A stretch of 17,314 nucleotides of DNA from Treponema sp. Its GTDB lineage: Bacteria > Spirochaetota > Spirochaetia > Treponematales > Treponemataceae. Of this stretch, positions 1 to 6,400 are shown piece by piece. The stretch covers positions 1-17,314 of the forward strand of contig JAEDDW010000036.1 of the NCBI GenBank assembly GCA_016293645.1. The letters are read 5' to 3'. The notes under the pieces are model-generated. The model was not told the origin of the DNA. It saw only the letters and a program-made list of their open reading frames with translations, and made no database searches. How positions within the stretch are numbered: position 1 is the stretch's first letter; each line of letters begins with the position of its first letter. Made by a program: the position numbers and the translations under genes.

Positions 1-1
1 A

Positions 2-76
2 CAGTCTTGCACGAAAGCGGAAGAAATGCAGTCCCGAGGTATTCCGACCATAGTGAAAAAAAATTTTGATAAATGA
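2..76 (+). CDS. possible 3' end of an unknown upstream gene (partial)
   Basis: Reading frame 2 is open from the window edge to a TGA at 74-76. It gives a plausible soluble C-terminus of 24 residues ending in GIPTIVKKNFDK. Frame 1 is also open until a TGA at 67-69, so the choice rests on how protein-like the frame-2 peptide looks. No family can be named from so few residues. The putative promoter of the next gene (66-94) overlaps the stop codon. Confidence 0.3.
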   Translation, partial: QSCTKAEEMQSRGIPTIVKKNFDK

Positions 77-94
77 AACTTTTGATGTTATCAT
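66..94 (+). promoter_or_regulatory. sigma-70-type promoter for the coiled-coil gene
   Basis: A -35 hexamer TTGATA at 66-71 and a -10 hexamer TATCAT at 89-94 are separated by exactly 17 bp. Transcription would start near 101, leaving a very short leader that holds the GGAGG ribosome binding site at 104-108. No Pho-box-like repeat is seen here, so this gene is probably outside the phosphate regulon. Confidence 0.55.
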
Positions 95-116
95 TTTTGT
101 ATTGGAGGATATATTT

Positions 117-530
117 ATGGCATGTTGTAAAAAAACTGCATCCGCAGAAACAAGAGAAAAAGCTGTTGAAAAAACTCCCGCACAGAAAGCTGTTGATACA
201 AGAAGAAAGAACATCATCGCAGAACAGAAGGAAATGCTGGACAAGTCTACTTCTTCTGCTGCACATAAACAGTGGATCACAAAGAAGAATAATGAAATTT
301 CCGCAAAAGATGAAAAGATTGCCAAACTTACTTCTGAAAAGAAGGATCTTAAGGCTGAACTCAAGAAGCTGCAGGTAGAAAACAAGGCGCTGGCAAAAGA
401 AGTTGCAAGACTTGAAAAGAAACTTGCCGCAAAACCTGCTGTCAAGACTGAGTCAAAGGCACCTGCTAAAACAAACACAAAGGCTGCCCCAGCAAAGGCT
501 TCTAAGACAGCAAAGGCTGCTAAGAAGTAG
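117..530 (+). CDS. Lys/Ala-rich coiled-coil protein with a histone H1-like tail
   Basis: This 137-residue protein is not recognised as a named family. The start is ATG 117, because GGAGG (104-108) lies 8 bases upstream; the longer reading from 66 has no ribosome site. The N-terminus MACCKK carries a Cys pair but no signal peptide. Residues about 58-104 are rich in Lys, Glu and Leu and can form a coiled coil. Residues about 105-137 are a low-complexity Ala/Lys/Pro/Thr tail (for example KAAPAKASKTAKAAKK). Such tails occur in bacterial histone H1-like proteins, so nucleic-acid binding is possible, but it is an inference from composition. The gene converges on the cotransporter gene at 574, with 43 bases between them and no convincing terminator. 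Confidence 0.8.
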   Translation: MACCKKTASAETREKAVEKTPAQKAVDTRRKNIIAEQKEMLDKSTSSAAHKQWITKKNNEISAKDEKIAKLTSEKKDLKAELKKLQVENKALAKEVARLEKKLAAKPAVKTESKAPAKTNTKAAPAKASKTAKAAKK

Positions 531-573
531 TTGGTTCCGTAAAAACTGATATGGACGAAGGCTGCGGAAAATT

Positions 574-2232
574 TCAGCTTACCTGTACGATGCCAAAAAC
601 GCAGTCTCCGGCTTTTTCGATTTTGCGTACAAGATCGATGTAGTTGAGTTCAGTCTTTACGTTGCCGCCGTTTTCTATACGTCTGCGTGAGGAATGTCTG
701 AGCTCCTTCTTTTTGTCATCAATCCTCTGTTCAATCTCTTCCGCCTGCAATCTTTCTTCCGTAGATATTCCCGTTGTAAGGTAAATGCAGATCTGCTCAT
801 AGAAAAGCCGGACCATTTCAAGATAGTCTGAAATTTCTTTTGCCCGTTTTGGTTTCATTTCCTTGTCGGCATCTTCATAGGCTGAAAAAAATTTTCCTGT
901 CGTGTGCATGATCGAAGTACATTCATCGCTGAGGTTTTCAAGATTGTCGGTGATCTGCATGAGACGGGAGAAATTACGGCGGTCTGTCGAGTTTGCTGTA
1001 GGAAGTCTTGAACATTTCTGCAGGAAACTTGTGATCGCTTCATTCATTTCGTCGATGTAGTTTTCGGCAGCATTCACAATGTCATTTTCTTTTTCAATGT
1101 CTGTTCCATTGGTCAGTGTGTTGGTTATTGAGTCGAACATCTCCATGACTTTTATGGACATCTTTACGATTTCTTTCTGAATCTGGAATGAATACAAATC
1201 CGCGCTGATGTGGGAAAAAGGAAGAATGGCTGGAAATTTGTAATGCTCGTTCTCAAAAGAGATGTCATCTTTGATGATTCTGGTCGCAAGAAGCGCTATC
1301 TGGTCAACAAAAGGAAGAAAAATCAAAGTAGCCGAAATGTTGAAAATCGTATGAAGCATTGCTATGTGGGTTGTGATGTTTTCCGCTGGAATTCCTGGAA
1401 CGATGATGTCGACAACTGCGAGGAATGGCCTGAAAACAAGGAGGGCGATCAGAGTTCCGGCTACATTGAATCCAACATGGATCAGAGCTGTACGACGCGC
1501 ATTCACTGTTGCTCCAAAGCTGGACATTACCGCGTCAATGGTCGAACCGATGTTGCTTCCCAGAACTATCGATGCGGAAAGTTCCCATGTAAGGCTTCCG
1601 TTTGATGCCATGGTAAGGACAATTGCAGTCATGGCGGAAGAAGAGTGGATGAGGGCTGTGACAAAGGCACCTATAAAGACTCCAAGTAAAAGCCCTGCTA
1701 CACCGATGGAATTGAATTTCTGAAGGAAGGCGACTGATGAAGGACTCAGGGAAAGTGTGTCTTTCAGCAATCCAAGTCCCATGAAAAGCAATGCGAATCC
1801 CATGAAACAGTCTGCAAAATTGTGGATTGTAAGGCGCTTGAAATATTTGAGGATGAAGCCAAAACCAAAAAGGGGGATTGCTGCTGCTGAAATGGAAAAT
1901 GAAAATCCGAAAAGGGAAACTATCCATGCCGTTACCGTAGTACCGATGTTTGCACCAAAAATTACTCCGATGGCTTGTGTCAGCGTCAAGATTTCGGCAT
2001 TTACAAAGCTTACGACCATGACTGTCGTGGCTCCGGAAGACTGGATGACTGCTGTAACTCCAATTCCCGTAAGGACAGCTGCCAGTCTGTTTCCGGTAAT
2101 CTTACCAAGCATTTTCTGAAGGTTACTTCCGGCTCCTTTCTGAATACCGTTTGACAGCATGTTCATTCCGAAGAGAAGAAGACAAAGGGCACCGACAAAG
2201 CCGAGTACCTGTCCAAGAATGCTCATAAACAT
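574..2232 (-). CDS. Na+/phosphate cotransporter with C-terminal PhoU-like domain (first copy)
   Basis: This 552-residue inner-membrane protein belongs to the PNaS family (Na+/Pi cotransporter domain plus a PhoU-like tail, as in NptA/YjbB). The inverted transport repeats show the paired signatures: QSSGAT at 64-69 with GANIGTT at 93-99, and HSSSA at 196-200 with GSNIGST at 225-231. From about residue 335 the protein is soluble and helical, with PhoU-type segments such as DNLENLSDECTS and VRKIEKAGDCVF. ATG 2232 is chosen because GGAGG (2243-2239) lies 6 bases upstream; the ATG at 2271 has no such site. The gene follows phoR on the same strand and has its own Pho-box-like pair in the short gap. 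Family members can import Pi with Na+ (NptA) or export it (YjbB), so the direction is not settled by sequence. Confidence 0.9.
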   Translation of the reverse strand: MFMSILGQVLGFVGALCLLLFGMNMLSNGIQKGAGSNLQKMLGKITGNRLAAVLTGIGVTAVIQSSGATTVMVVSFVNAEILTLTQAIGVIFGANIGTTVTAWIVSLFGFSFSISAAAIPLFGFGFILKYFKRLTIHNFADCFMGFALLFMGLGLLKDTLSLSPSSVAFLQKFNSIGVAGLLLGVFIGAFVTALIHSSSAMTAIVLTMASNGSLTWELSASIVLGSNIGSTIDAVMSSFGATVNARRTALIHVGFNVAGTLIALLVFRPFLAVVDIIVPGIPAENITTHIAMLHTIFNISATLIFLPFVDQIALLATRIIKDDISFENEHYKFPAILPFSHISADLYSFQIQKEIVKMSIKVMEMFDSITNTLTNGTDIEKENDIVNAAENYIDEMNEAITSFLQKCSRLPTANSTDRRNFSRLMQITDNLENLSDECTSIMHTTGKFFSAYEDADKEMKPKRAKEISDYLEMVRLFYEQICIYLTTGISTEERLQAEEIEQRIDDKKKELRHSSRRRIENGGNVKTELNYIDLVRKIEKAGDCVFGIVQVS

Positions 2233-2287
2233 AGGTTGCCTCCAATGGTAAAGGTAATCATTTAAGAGCATTTTGAGAATTAAGTTT

Positions 2288-2305
2288 ATGTAAAATTTAT
2301 GTAAA
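2288..2305 (-). promoter_or_regulatory. Pho-box-like direct repeat before the first cotransporter gene
   Basis: Read on the minus strand, TTTACAT occurs twice (2305-2299 and 2294-2288) in exact 11-bp phase, with AAAT between. It lies in the 75-base gap between phoR and ATG 2232. The next unit downstream in phase (TTAATTC, 2283-2277) is weak. Candidate -10 elements are CAAAAT (2275-2270) and TTAAAT (2265-2260); neither matches the fixed spacing of the plus-strand Pho promoters. This is probably a PhoB site that lets the cotransporter be induced separately from phoBR. Confidence 0.6.
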
Positions 2306-2307
2306 AT

Positions 2308-3645
2308 TTACAGTGAGAATATGACCGTAAAGGTGCTTCCTTCTCCTTCACGGCTGTTTACCAGGATGGCGGCATTGTGGTATCTGGCGGCATGCTTTAC
2401 GATGCTCAGACCAAGACCAGTTCCGCCAAGCACTTTCGAACGGCTTTTGTCGACACGATAGAAGCGTTCGAAAATACGTTCTTTTTCCCTATCCGGTATG
2501 CCGATACCATTGTCCTGGACATTCAAGATAACTCTGTGGGATTCAAGCATCGTCTCGATCTTTATGCTGACAATTCCGTTGTCTCTGTTGTATTTGACGG
2601 CATTGTCTATCAGGTTATAGACCATTTCGTAGATTACAGGACGCACTCCATTTATGAGGCCTGAATCTCCGGCAAGGTTCACCCTTATGCCTTTCTTTTC
2701 TGCCATAGGTGCGATGATTTCCATTGCTTCTCTTGCGATTTCACGAAGACTTAAAACTTCCTTTTCCAGGGAAATTGATTTCTCATCAAGTTTTGAAAGC
2801 TTGATTATGTCATTCACGAGAGTAATCATCCGCTGGCTTTCATCGTAGATTGTTCCGGCGAAATCCTTTGTGGTCTGCTGATCAGTTCCGCCTTGCTTAA
2901 GTATTTCTGCAAAACCGCTGATGCTTGTAAGTGGAGTCTTGAGCTCGTGGCTTACGTTGGCTGTGAACTGCTGACGAAGTTCCTCTCTCTGGGATTTTTC
3001 ATAGTTCTCTTCGGCAATTCTTTTGGTGAACGGCTTGAGTTCATCATAGACATCTGTTGCCTCAGGATTTTCAAGATCGATCATATTGAGCGGTTCGATG
3101 ATTTTCTTTGACAGAAGGTTTGCGGTGATTCCCGAAATTATCATTGCGATTACAAGCATCACGAGAAGAATCTGGCTCATGCCAAGGACAAGGACACCAA
3201 CCGTATGCTGGTCACATGAGATCCTGAGGACATCCTTGCTTTCAAGCTGTTTGGCAAAGTACAGGGTCTTTTCAAGCATTGTGGAAGAGTATCGGCTTGA
3301 AGTGCTTATGCCGGATTCCTTTGCTTTCAGAAACTCTGAACGGAGGGCATGGTTTTCCATCGTGGAGGTATCGGCACTGTTGTCAAAATATACTTTGCCA
3401 TCTGAATGGATCAAAGTGATTCGGTTCTGTGTCTTGAGTTTTTTTATCGCAGACAAGTCCGGAGAATTTTCAGTAAGGTCATAACCTTCCAAAAGTGTGC
3501 TTTCAGTCTTCAGTTCTTCAAACAGCTGTTTTTCGAAATATCCGTACATGTTCGTGATGAATATGAATGCACATAGGAAGTATACTAAAACTCCCACTGA
3601 GAAAGTTGAAAGAAAGATTTTAAAAGTCAGTGATTTATTCTTCAA
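2308..3645 (-). CDS. phoR: PhoR-type sensor histidine kinase
   Basis: This is the membrane sensor kinase of the phosphate two-component pair. It has about 445 residues: TM1 about 8-32, an extracytoplasmic sensor region about 33-150, TM2 about 151-178, then HisKA and HATPase_c domains. The phospho-accepting His is in VSHELKTP (about H233). The N box is NLIDNAVKYN (about 344-353), G1 is DNGIGIP (about 378-384) and G2 is GGTGLGLS (about 407-414). No PAS domain is obvious. No in-frame ATG exists near the start. A TTG at 3645 lies 7 bases after GGAG (3656-3653) and is preferred; a TTG at 3651 is too close to that site. The gene is 41 bases downstream of phoB. The name rests on pairing with phoB inside a pst locus; the kinase domain alone would not distinguish PhoR from relatives. 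Confidence 0.9.
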   Translation of the reverse strand: MKNKSLTFKIFLSTFSVGVLVYFLCAFIFITNMYGYFEKQLFEELKTESTLLEGYDLTENSPDLSAIKKLKTQNRITLIHSDGKVYFDNSADTSTMENHALRSEFLKAKESGISTSSRYSSTMLEKTLYFAKQLESKDVLRISCDQHTVGVLVLGMSQILLVMLVIAMIISGITANLLSKKIIEPLNMIDLENPEATDVYDELKPFTKRIAEENYEKSQREELRQQFTANVSHELKTPLTSISGFAEILKQGGTDQQTTKDFAGTIYDESQRMITLVNDIIKLSKLDEKSISLEKEVLSLREIAREAMEIIAPMAEKKGIRVNLAGDSGLINGVRPVIYEMVYNLIDNAVKYNRDNGIVSIKIETMLESHRVILNVQDNGIGIPDREKERIFERFYRVDKSRSKVLGGTGLGLSIVKHAARYHNAAILVNSREGEGSTFTVIFSL

Positions 3646-3686
3646 TTTCAAACTCCATAAAATTCTGAACAGGTGATGTTTTGTCT

Positions 3687-4355
3687 TCAGATGAACTTGT
3701 ACCCAACGCCACGGATTGTCTCTATCAAATCACCTGCAGCATCAAGTTTCTGTCTGAGTGTTTTTATATGAACGTCGACAGTCCGGCTTTCGATGTCAGC
3801 ATCGATTTTCCAGACGGAATCAAGAAGCTGCTCTCGGCTCATGACGTTTCCACGGTTCTGCAGAAGAAGTGAAAGCAGATCAAATTCCTTGACCGTAAGA
3901 AAAATCTGTCTGTCTTTGACATATACAGAATGTTTTGCAAGGTCTATTTTTATATCATCTGCCTCAAGAATCTCAGAAGTTTCTTCCGTATGTTCATATC
4001 TTCTGAGTACTGCTTTTATCCTTGAAATCAAAGTCATCATTCCAAATGGCTTTGTGACGTAATCATCAGCGCCTGCATCAAGTCCTGTCACAACATCGAA
4101 TTCCGTATCTTTTGCTGTTAGCATGATTACAGGGATCGATTTGTACTGGGTAGATTGGCGAAGTTTTTTTAGAATGGAAATTCCGTCTTCTTCCGGAAGC
4201 ATTATGTCCAATAGAAGAAGCTGCGGGGCTGAACCGTTCAACGCTGTCCAGAAATCAGAAGGTTTTTCAAAACCTGTGCATTCATAGCCCTGGCTTTGCA
4301 ATGTATAAACAATGAGTTTCCGGATGTTTTCATCATCTTCAAGAATGTAAATCAT
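3687..4355 (-). CDS. phoB: PhoB/PhoP-type response regulator (OmpR family)
   Basis: This 222-residue transcription factor has a receiver domain (about 1-118) and an OmpR/PhoB winged-helix DNA-binding domain (about 128-222). The acidic pocket is E6, D7 and D8; the phospho-acceptor is D50 in LLLLDIMLP; T80 and K102 complete the active site. The C-terminal domain shows LTVKEFDLLSLLLQN and the wing ending TIRGVGYKF. It should bind the 11-bp-phased repeats found in this window. The start is ATG 4355, giving the canonical MIYILEDDE; the frame stays open 51 codons further up, but that part is Phe-run and His-rich and would run through the Pho box. No Shine-Dalgarno sequence precedes ATG 4355. A Pho-box-like pair at 4399-4416 implies autoregulation. 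Confidence 0.93.
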   Translation of the reverse strand: MIYILEDDENIRKLIVYTLQSQGYECTGFEKPSDFWTALNGSAPQLLLLDIMLPEEDGISILKKLRQSTQYKSIPVIMLTAKDTEFDVVTGLDAGADDYVTKPFGMMTLISRIKAVLRRYEHTEETSEILEADDIKIDLAKHSVYVKDRQIFLTVKEFDLLSLLLQNRGNVMSREQLLDSVWKIDADIESRTVDVHIKTLRQKLDAAGDLIETIRGVGYKFI

Positions 4356-4362
4356 ACATATA

Positions 4363-4416
4363 GTTATAGATGATGGCAAAAAAAAATCAATTGTGAAAAT
4401 GTAAAATTTAGGTAAA
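4363..4416 (-). promoter_or_regulatory. phoB promoter region with Pho-box-like pair
   Basis: On the minus strand TTTACCT (4416-4410) and TTTACAT (4405-4399) stand in exact 11-bp phase with AAAT between. Two readings of the promoter are possible. In one, the -10 is TTGATT (4390-4385), 8 bp after the second unit, which is the spacing used by the other Pho promoters here. In the other, TTGATT is a -35 and TATAAC (4368-4363) is the -10 after a 16-bp spacer, so transcription would start almost at the ATG. Autoregulation of phoB by its own product is common. Confidence 0.6.
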
Positions 4417-4513
4417 AAGAAAAAAAAGAAGTCATCAAAATATGATGCAATGGCCTGCGCCTGAATGATGTTTATGTGGTGTGATTCGTGCTGATGGGAT
4501 TCATTCATTTCAT

Positions 4514-4567
4514 TTTACAGAAATTTCACAGATTCTTCCCGATAGCTTAACACTTTATCTGTAGATT
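4514..4567 (+). promoter_or_regulatory. four-unit Pho box and -10 of the pst operon
   Basis: Units in 11-bp phase are TTTACAG (4514-4520), TTCACAG (4525-4531), a degenerate TTCCCGA (4536-4542) and TTAACAC (4547-4553). After exactly 8 bp comes TAGATT (4562-4567) as the -10. There is no recognisable -35, as expected for an activator-dependent promoter. Transcription would start near 4574, giving a leader of about 27 bases with AGGGAGA (4586-4592) as the ribosome site. The unit resembles the TTAACA-type PhoP box of Bacillus more than the CTGTCAT unit of Escherichia coli, though both use an 11-bp period. Confidence 0.75.
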
Positions 4568-4600
4568 TTATTCATCTTTATTAACAGGGAGAATTCTTAT

Positions 4601-5470
4601 ATGGAATCTACAGTAAAAAAAATTGCATCGATGGCATTTGTCATTGCAACAGCAGCATCTGTTTTTGCAGCTCCAAAATTCAACAGCAAAAAAACAATTT
4701 CTGTTATGAGTCGTGAAGACGGAAGTGGAACCCGTGGGGCATTCATCGAACTTTTTGGAGTTGAGAGAAAAGATGCCAATGGTAAGAAAATTGACTATAC
4801 GACGGATGAAGCCGCAATCACAAATTCTACAGCCGTAATGCTTACAAGCGTTGCCGGAGACAGGTATGCCATCGGATATGTTTCTTTGGGTTCTTTGAAC
4901 GATTCTGTAAAAGCACTGAAGATTGGTGGCGCCGATGCGACAACTTCAAACATCAACAACGGAACCTACAAGATCAGCCGTCCATTCAATATTGCTGTAA
5001 AAGAAAAACTTGCTCCGGCAGCACAGGATTTTGTGAACTATATCTTGAGCGGTGAAGGACAGCAGATTATTGCAGCCAACAAATACATCAAGGTTTCGGC
5101 CGGTAAGGAATCTTATACTTCCAATAAGGCAAACGGAAAAGTTGTAATTGCGGGATCTTCTTCTGTCTCACCGGTTATGGAAAAATTGATTGAGGCATAC
5201 AAATCTGTAAATCCGAATACAAAGATTGAACTTCAGACTTCCGACAGTACAACAGGAGTTACGAATGCAGCTTCTGGTACATGCGACATTGGAATGGCAA
5301 GTCGTGGACTTAAGGAAACTGAAAAGGCTAAGGGTCTTAAGGAAATTACAATTGCCATTGATGGAATTGCGGTTGTTGTGAACAAAGAAAATCCGATGGA
5401 TAACGCGGAAATTGAAACCGTCCGTGACATATACATGGGCAAGATCCAGAAATGGAATCAGGTGAAATAG
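4601..5470 (+). CDS. pstS: periplasmic phosphate-binding protein PstS, circularly permuted
   Basis: This 289-residue high-affinity phosphate receptor feeds the PstCAB transporter. A Sec signal peptide covers about residues 1-24 (MESTVKKIAS... ending VFAA) with no lipobox Cys, so the product should be soluble in the periplasm. The order of the mature protein is unusual. Residues 32-165 are the family's C-terminal half: SREDGSGTRGAF at 37-48, NSTAVM, IGYVSLGSLNDSVKAL and the closing SGEGQQII...KYIKV. After a linker (about 166-179) come residues 180-288, the family's N-terminal half: VIAGSSSVSPVMEKL (182-196), DSTTGVTNAASGTCDIGMASR and the hinge-side end DIYMGKIQKWNQV. Both halves keep their phosphate-contact motifs (GSSSVSP; R38, S42, G43, T44), so it should bind phosphate. 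The start has AGGGAGA 8 bases upstream and a Pho-box promoter. Confidence 0.92.
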   Translation: MESTVKKIASMAFVIATAASVFAAPKFNSKKTISVMSREDGSGTRGAFIELFGVERKDANGKKIDYTTDEAAITNSTAVMLTSVAGDRYAIGYVSLGSLNDSVKALKIGGADATTSNINNGTYKISRPFNIAVKEKLAPAAQDFVNYILSGEGQQIIAANKYIKVSAGKESYTSNKANGKVVIAGSSSVSPVMEKLIEAYKSVNPNTKIELQTSDSTTGVTNAASGTCDIGMASRGLKETEKAKGLKEITIAIDGIAVVVNKENPMDNAEIETVRDIYMGKIQKWNQVK

Positions 5471-5486
5471 GAAAGTTTCCGCCGAT

Positions 5487-5536
5487 GGCGACGGTCAGGC
5501 TTTGCAGGGGCCGTCTGTCGCCTTTATAATCCCTGC
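5487..5536 (+). ncRNA. GC-rich structured spacer between pstS and pstC
   Basis: The 81-base gap holds an inverted repeat GGCGAC (5487-5492) / GTCGCC (5517-5522), with extra pairing possible between neighbouring GG and CC. GCAGGG (5504-5509), inside the loop, can pair with CCCTGC (5531-5536), outside it. This gives either two alternative stems or an H-type pseudoknot. The only following T-rich stretch is TTTATAAT, so it is a weak terminator at best. A stem here could protect the pstS message and lower expression of the transporter genes behind it, a known pattern for binding-protein operons; that role is inferred. Confidence 0.45.
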
Positions 5537-5551
5537 CTCAAACTAAGTTTT

Positions 5552-6400
5552 ATGAAAACAAAAGAATCTGTCTTAAAATTGATTTTTCTACTCTGTGCAG
5601 CTTTTTCAATCCTGGCAGTGCTCTTGATCTGTTTCTTTCTCTTTGCAAATGGAATCCCAGCTATCCATCAAATTGGGAGTATTGATTTCATCTTTGGACA
5701 GAAATGGAAGCCAGGCAATGAACTATACGGAATTTTCCCGATGATTGTCGGCAGTATTTATGTAACTGCAGGAGCAATTATTTTCGGTGTTCCGGTTGGG
5801 CTTATGACTGCCATCTTTCTTTCGAAGTTCTGCTCTGAGAAATTTCACGGAATCCTTAAAAGCGGAATAGATCTGCTTGCGGGCATTCCAAGCGTTGTCT
5901 ACGGTTTTTTTGGACTTATGGTGATCGTTCCCTTTGTGAGAAATGTGTTTGGAGGGAACGGAAGTTCAATTCTAACTGCGTCCCTTCTTCTGGGAATGAT
6001 GATATTGCCTACCATAATTTCAGTTTCAGAAAGCAGTCTGAATGCAGTTTCTTCTTTCTATTATGAAGGATCAAGAGCTTTGGGAGCAACCCATGAGAGA
6101 TCTGTCTTTATGGTAATTCTTCCAGCTGCAAAATCGGGAATTCTTGCAGGAATTATTCTGGGCATTGGAAGGGCAATCGGAGAAACCATGGCGGTCATCA
6201 TGGTTGCCGGGAATCAGGCGAGAATTCCAGATTCGATATTGAAAGGCGTGCGGACCCTTACAGCTAATATTGTCATTGAAATGGGATATGCAACAGACCT
6301 TCACCGGGAAGCTTTGATAGCAACCGGTGTCGTGCTTTTTGTATTTATTCTTCTAATTAATCTTAGTTTTAATCTGGTAAAAAACAGAGGTAATAAATGA
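5552..6400 (+). CDS. pstC: phosphate ABC transporter permease PstC
   Basis: This 282-residue inner-membrane subunit pairs with PstA to form the Pst channel. It has six predicted membrane segments, the first at about 10-32, followed by the periplasmic loop with FGQKWKPG. Family signatures are AGIPSVVYGFFG (110-121), the EAA-type coupling loop EGSRALGATHERS (172-184) and GRAIGETMA (206-214). Length is normal to slightly short for the family. The ribosome site is poor (TAAG in the sequence before ATG 5552), which together with the structured spacer suggests lower translation than pstS. The stop overlaps the pstA start as ATGA (6397-6400). Confidence 0.94.
   Translation: MKTKESVLKLIFLLCAAFSILAVLLICFFLFANGIPAIHQIGSIDFIFGQKWKPGNELYGIFPMIVGSIYVTAGAIIFGVPVGLMTAIFLSKFCSEKFHGILKSGIDLLAGIPSVVYGFFGLMVIVPFVRNVFGGNGSSILTASLLLGMMILPTIISVSESSLNAVSSFYYEGSRALGATHERSVFMVILPAAKSGILAGIILGIGRAIGETMAVIMVAGNQARIPDSILKGVRTLTANIVIEMGYATDLHREALIATGVVLFVFILLINLSFNLVKNRGNK

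Noticed and set aside
535..569. TTCCG/CGGAA as a terminator between the converging genes
   Set aside because: Only five base pairs around a 25-base loop and no T-run on either strand.
1210..2119. Several long plus-strand open frames opposite the first cotransporter gene
   Set aside because: They lie antisense to a gene with clear family motifs and encode no recognisable protein; they are by-products of its codon composition.
4356..4508. A 51-codon upstream extension of phoB beginning MNESHQHESHH
   Set aside because: It has no ribosome site, contains a Phe run encoded by the A/T-rich control region, and would cover the Pho-box-like pair; MIYILEDDE is the normal response-regulator start.
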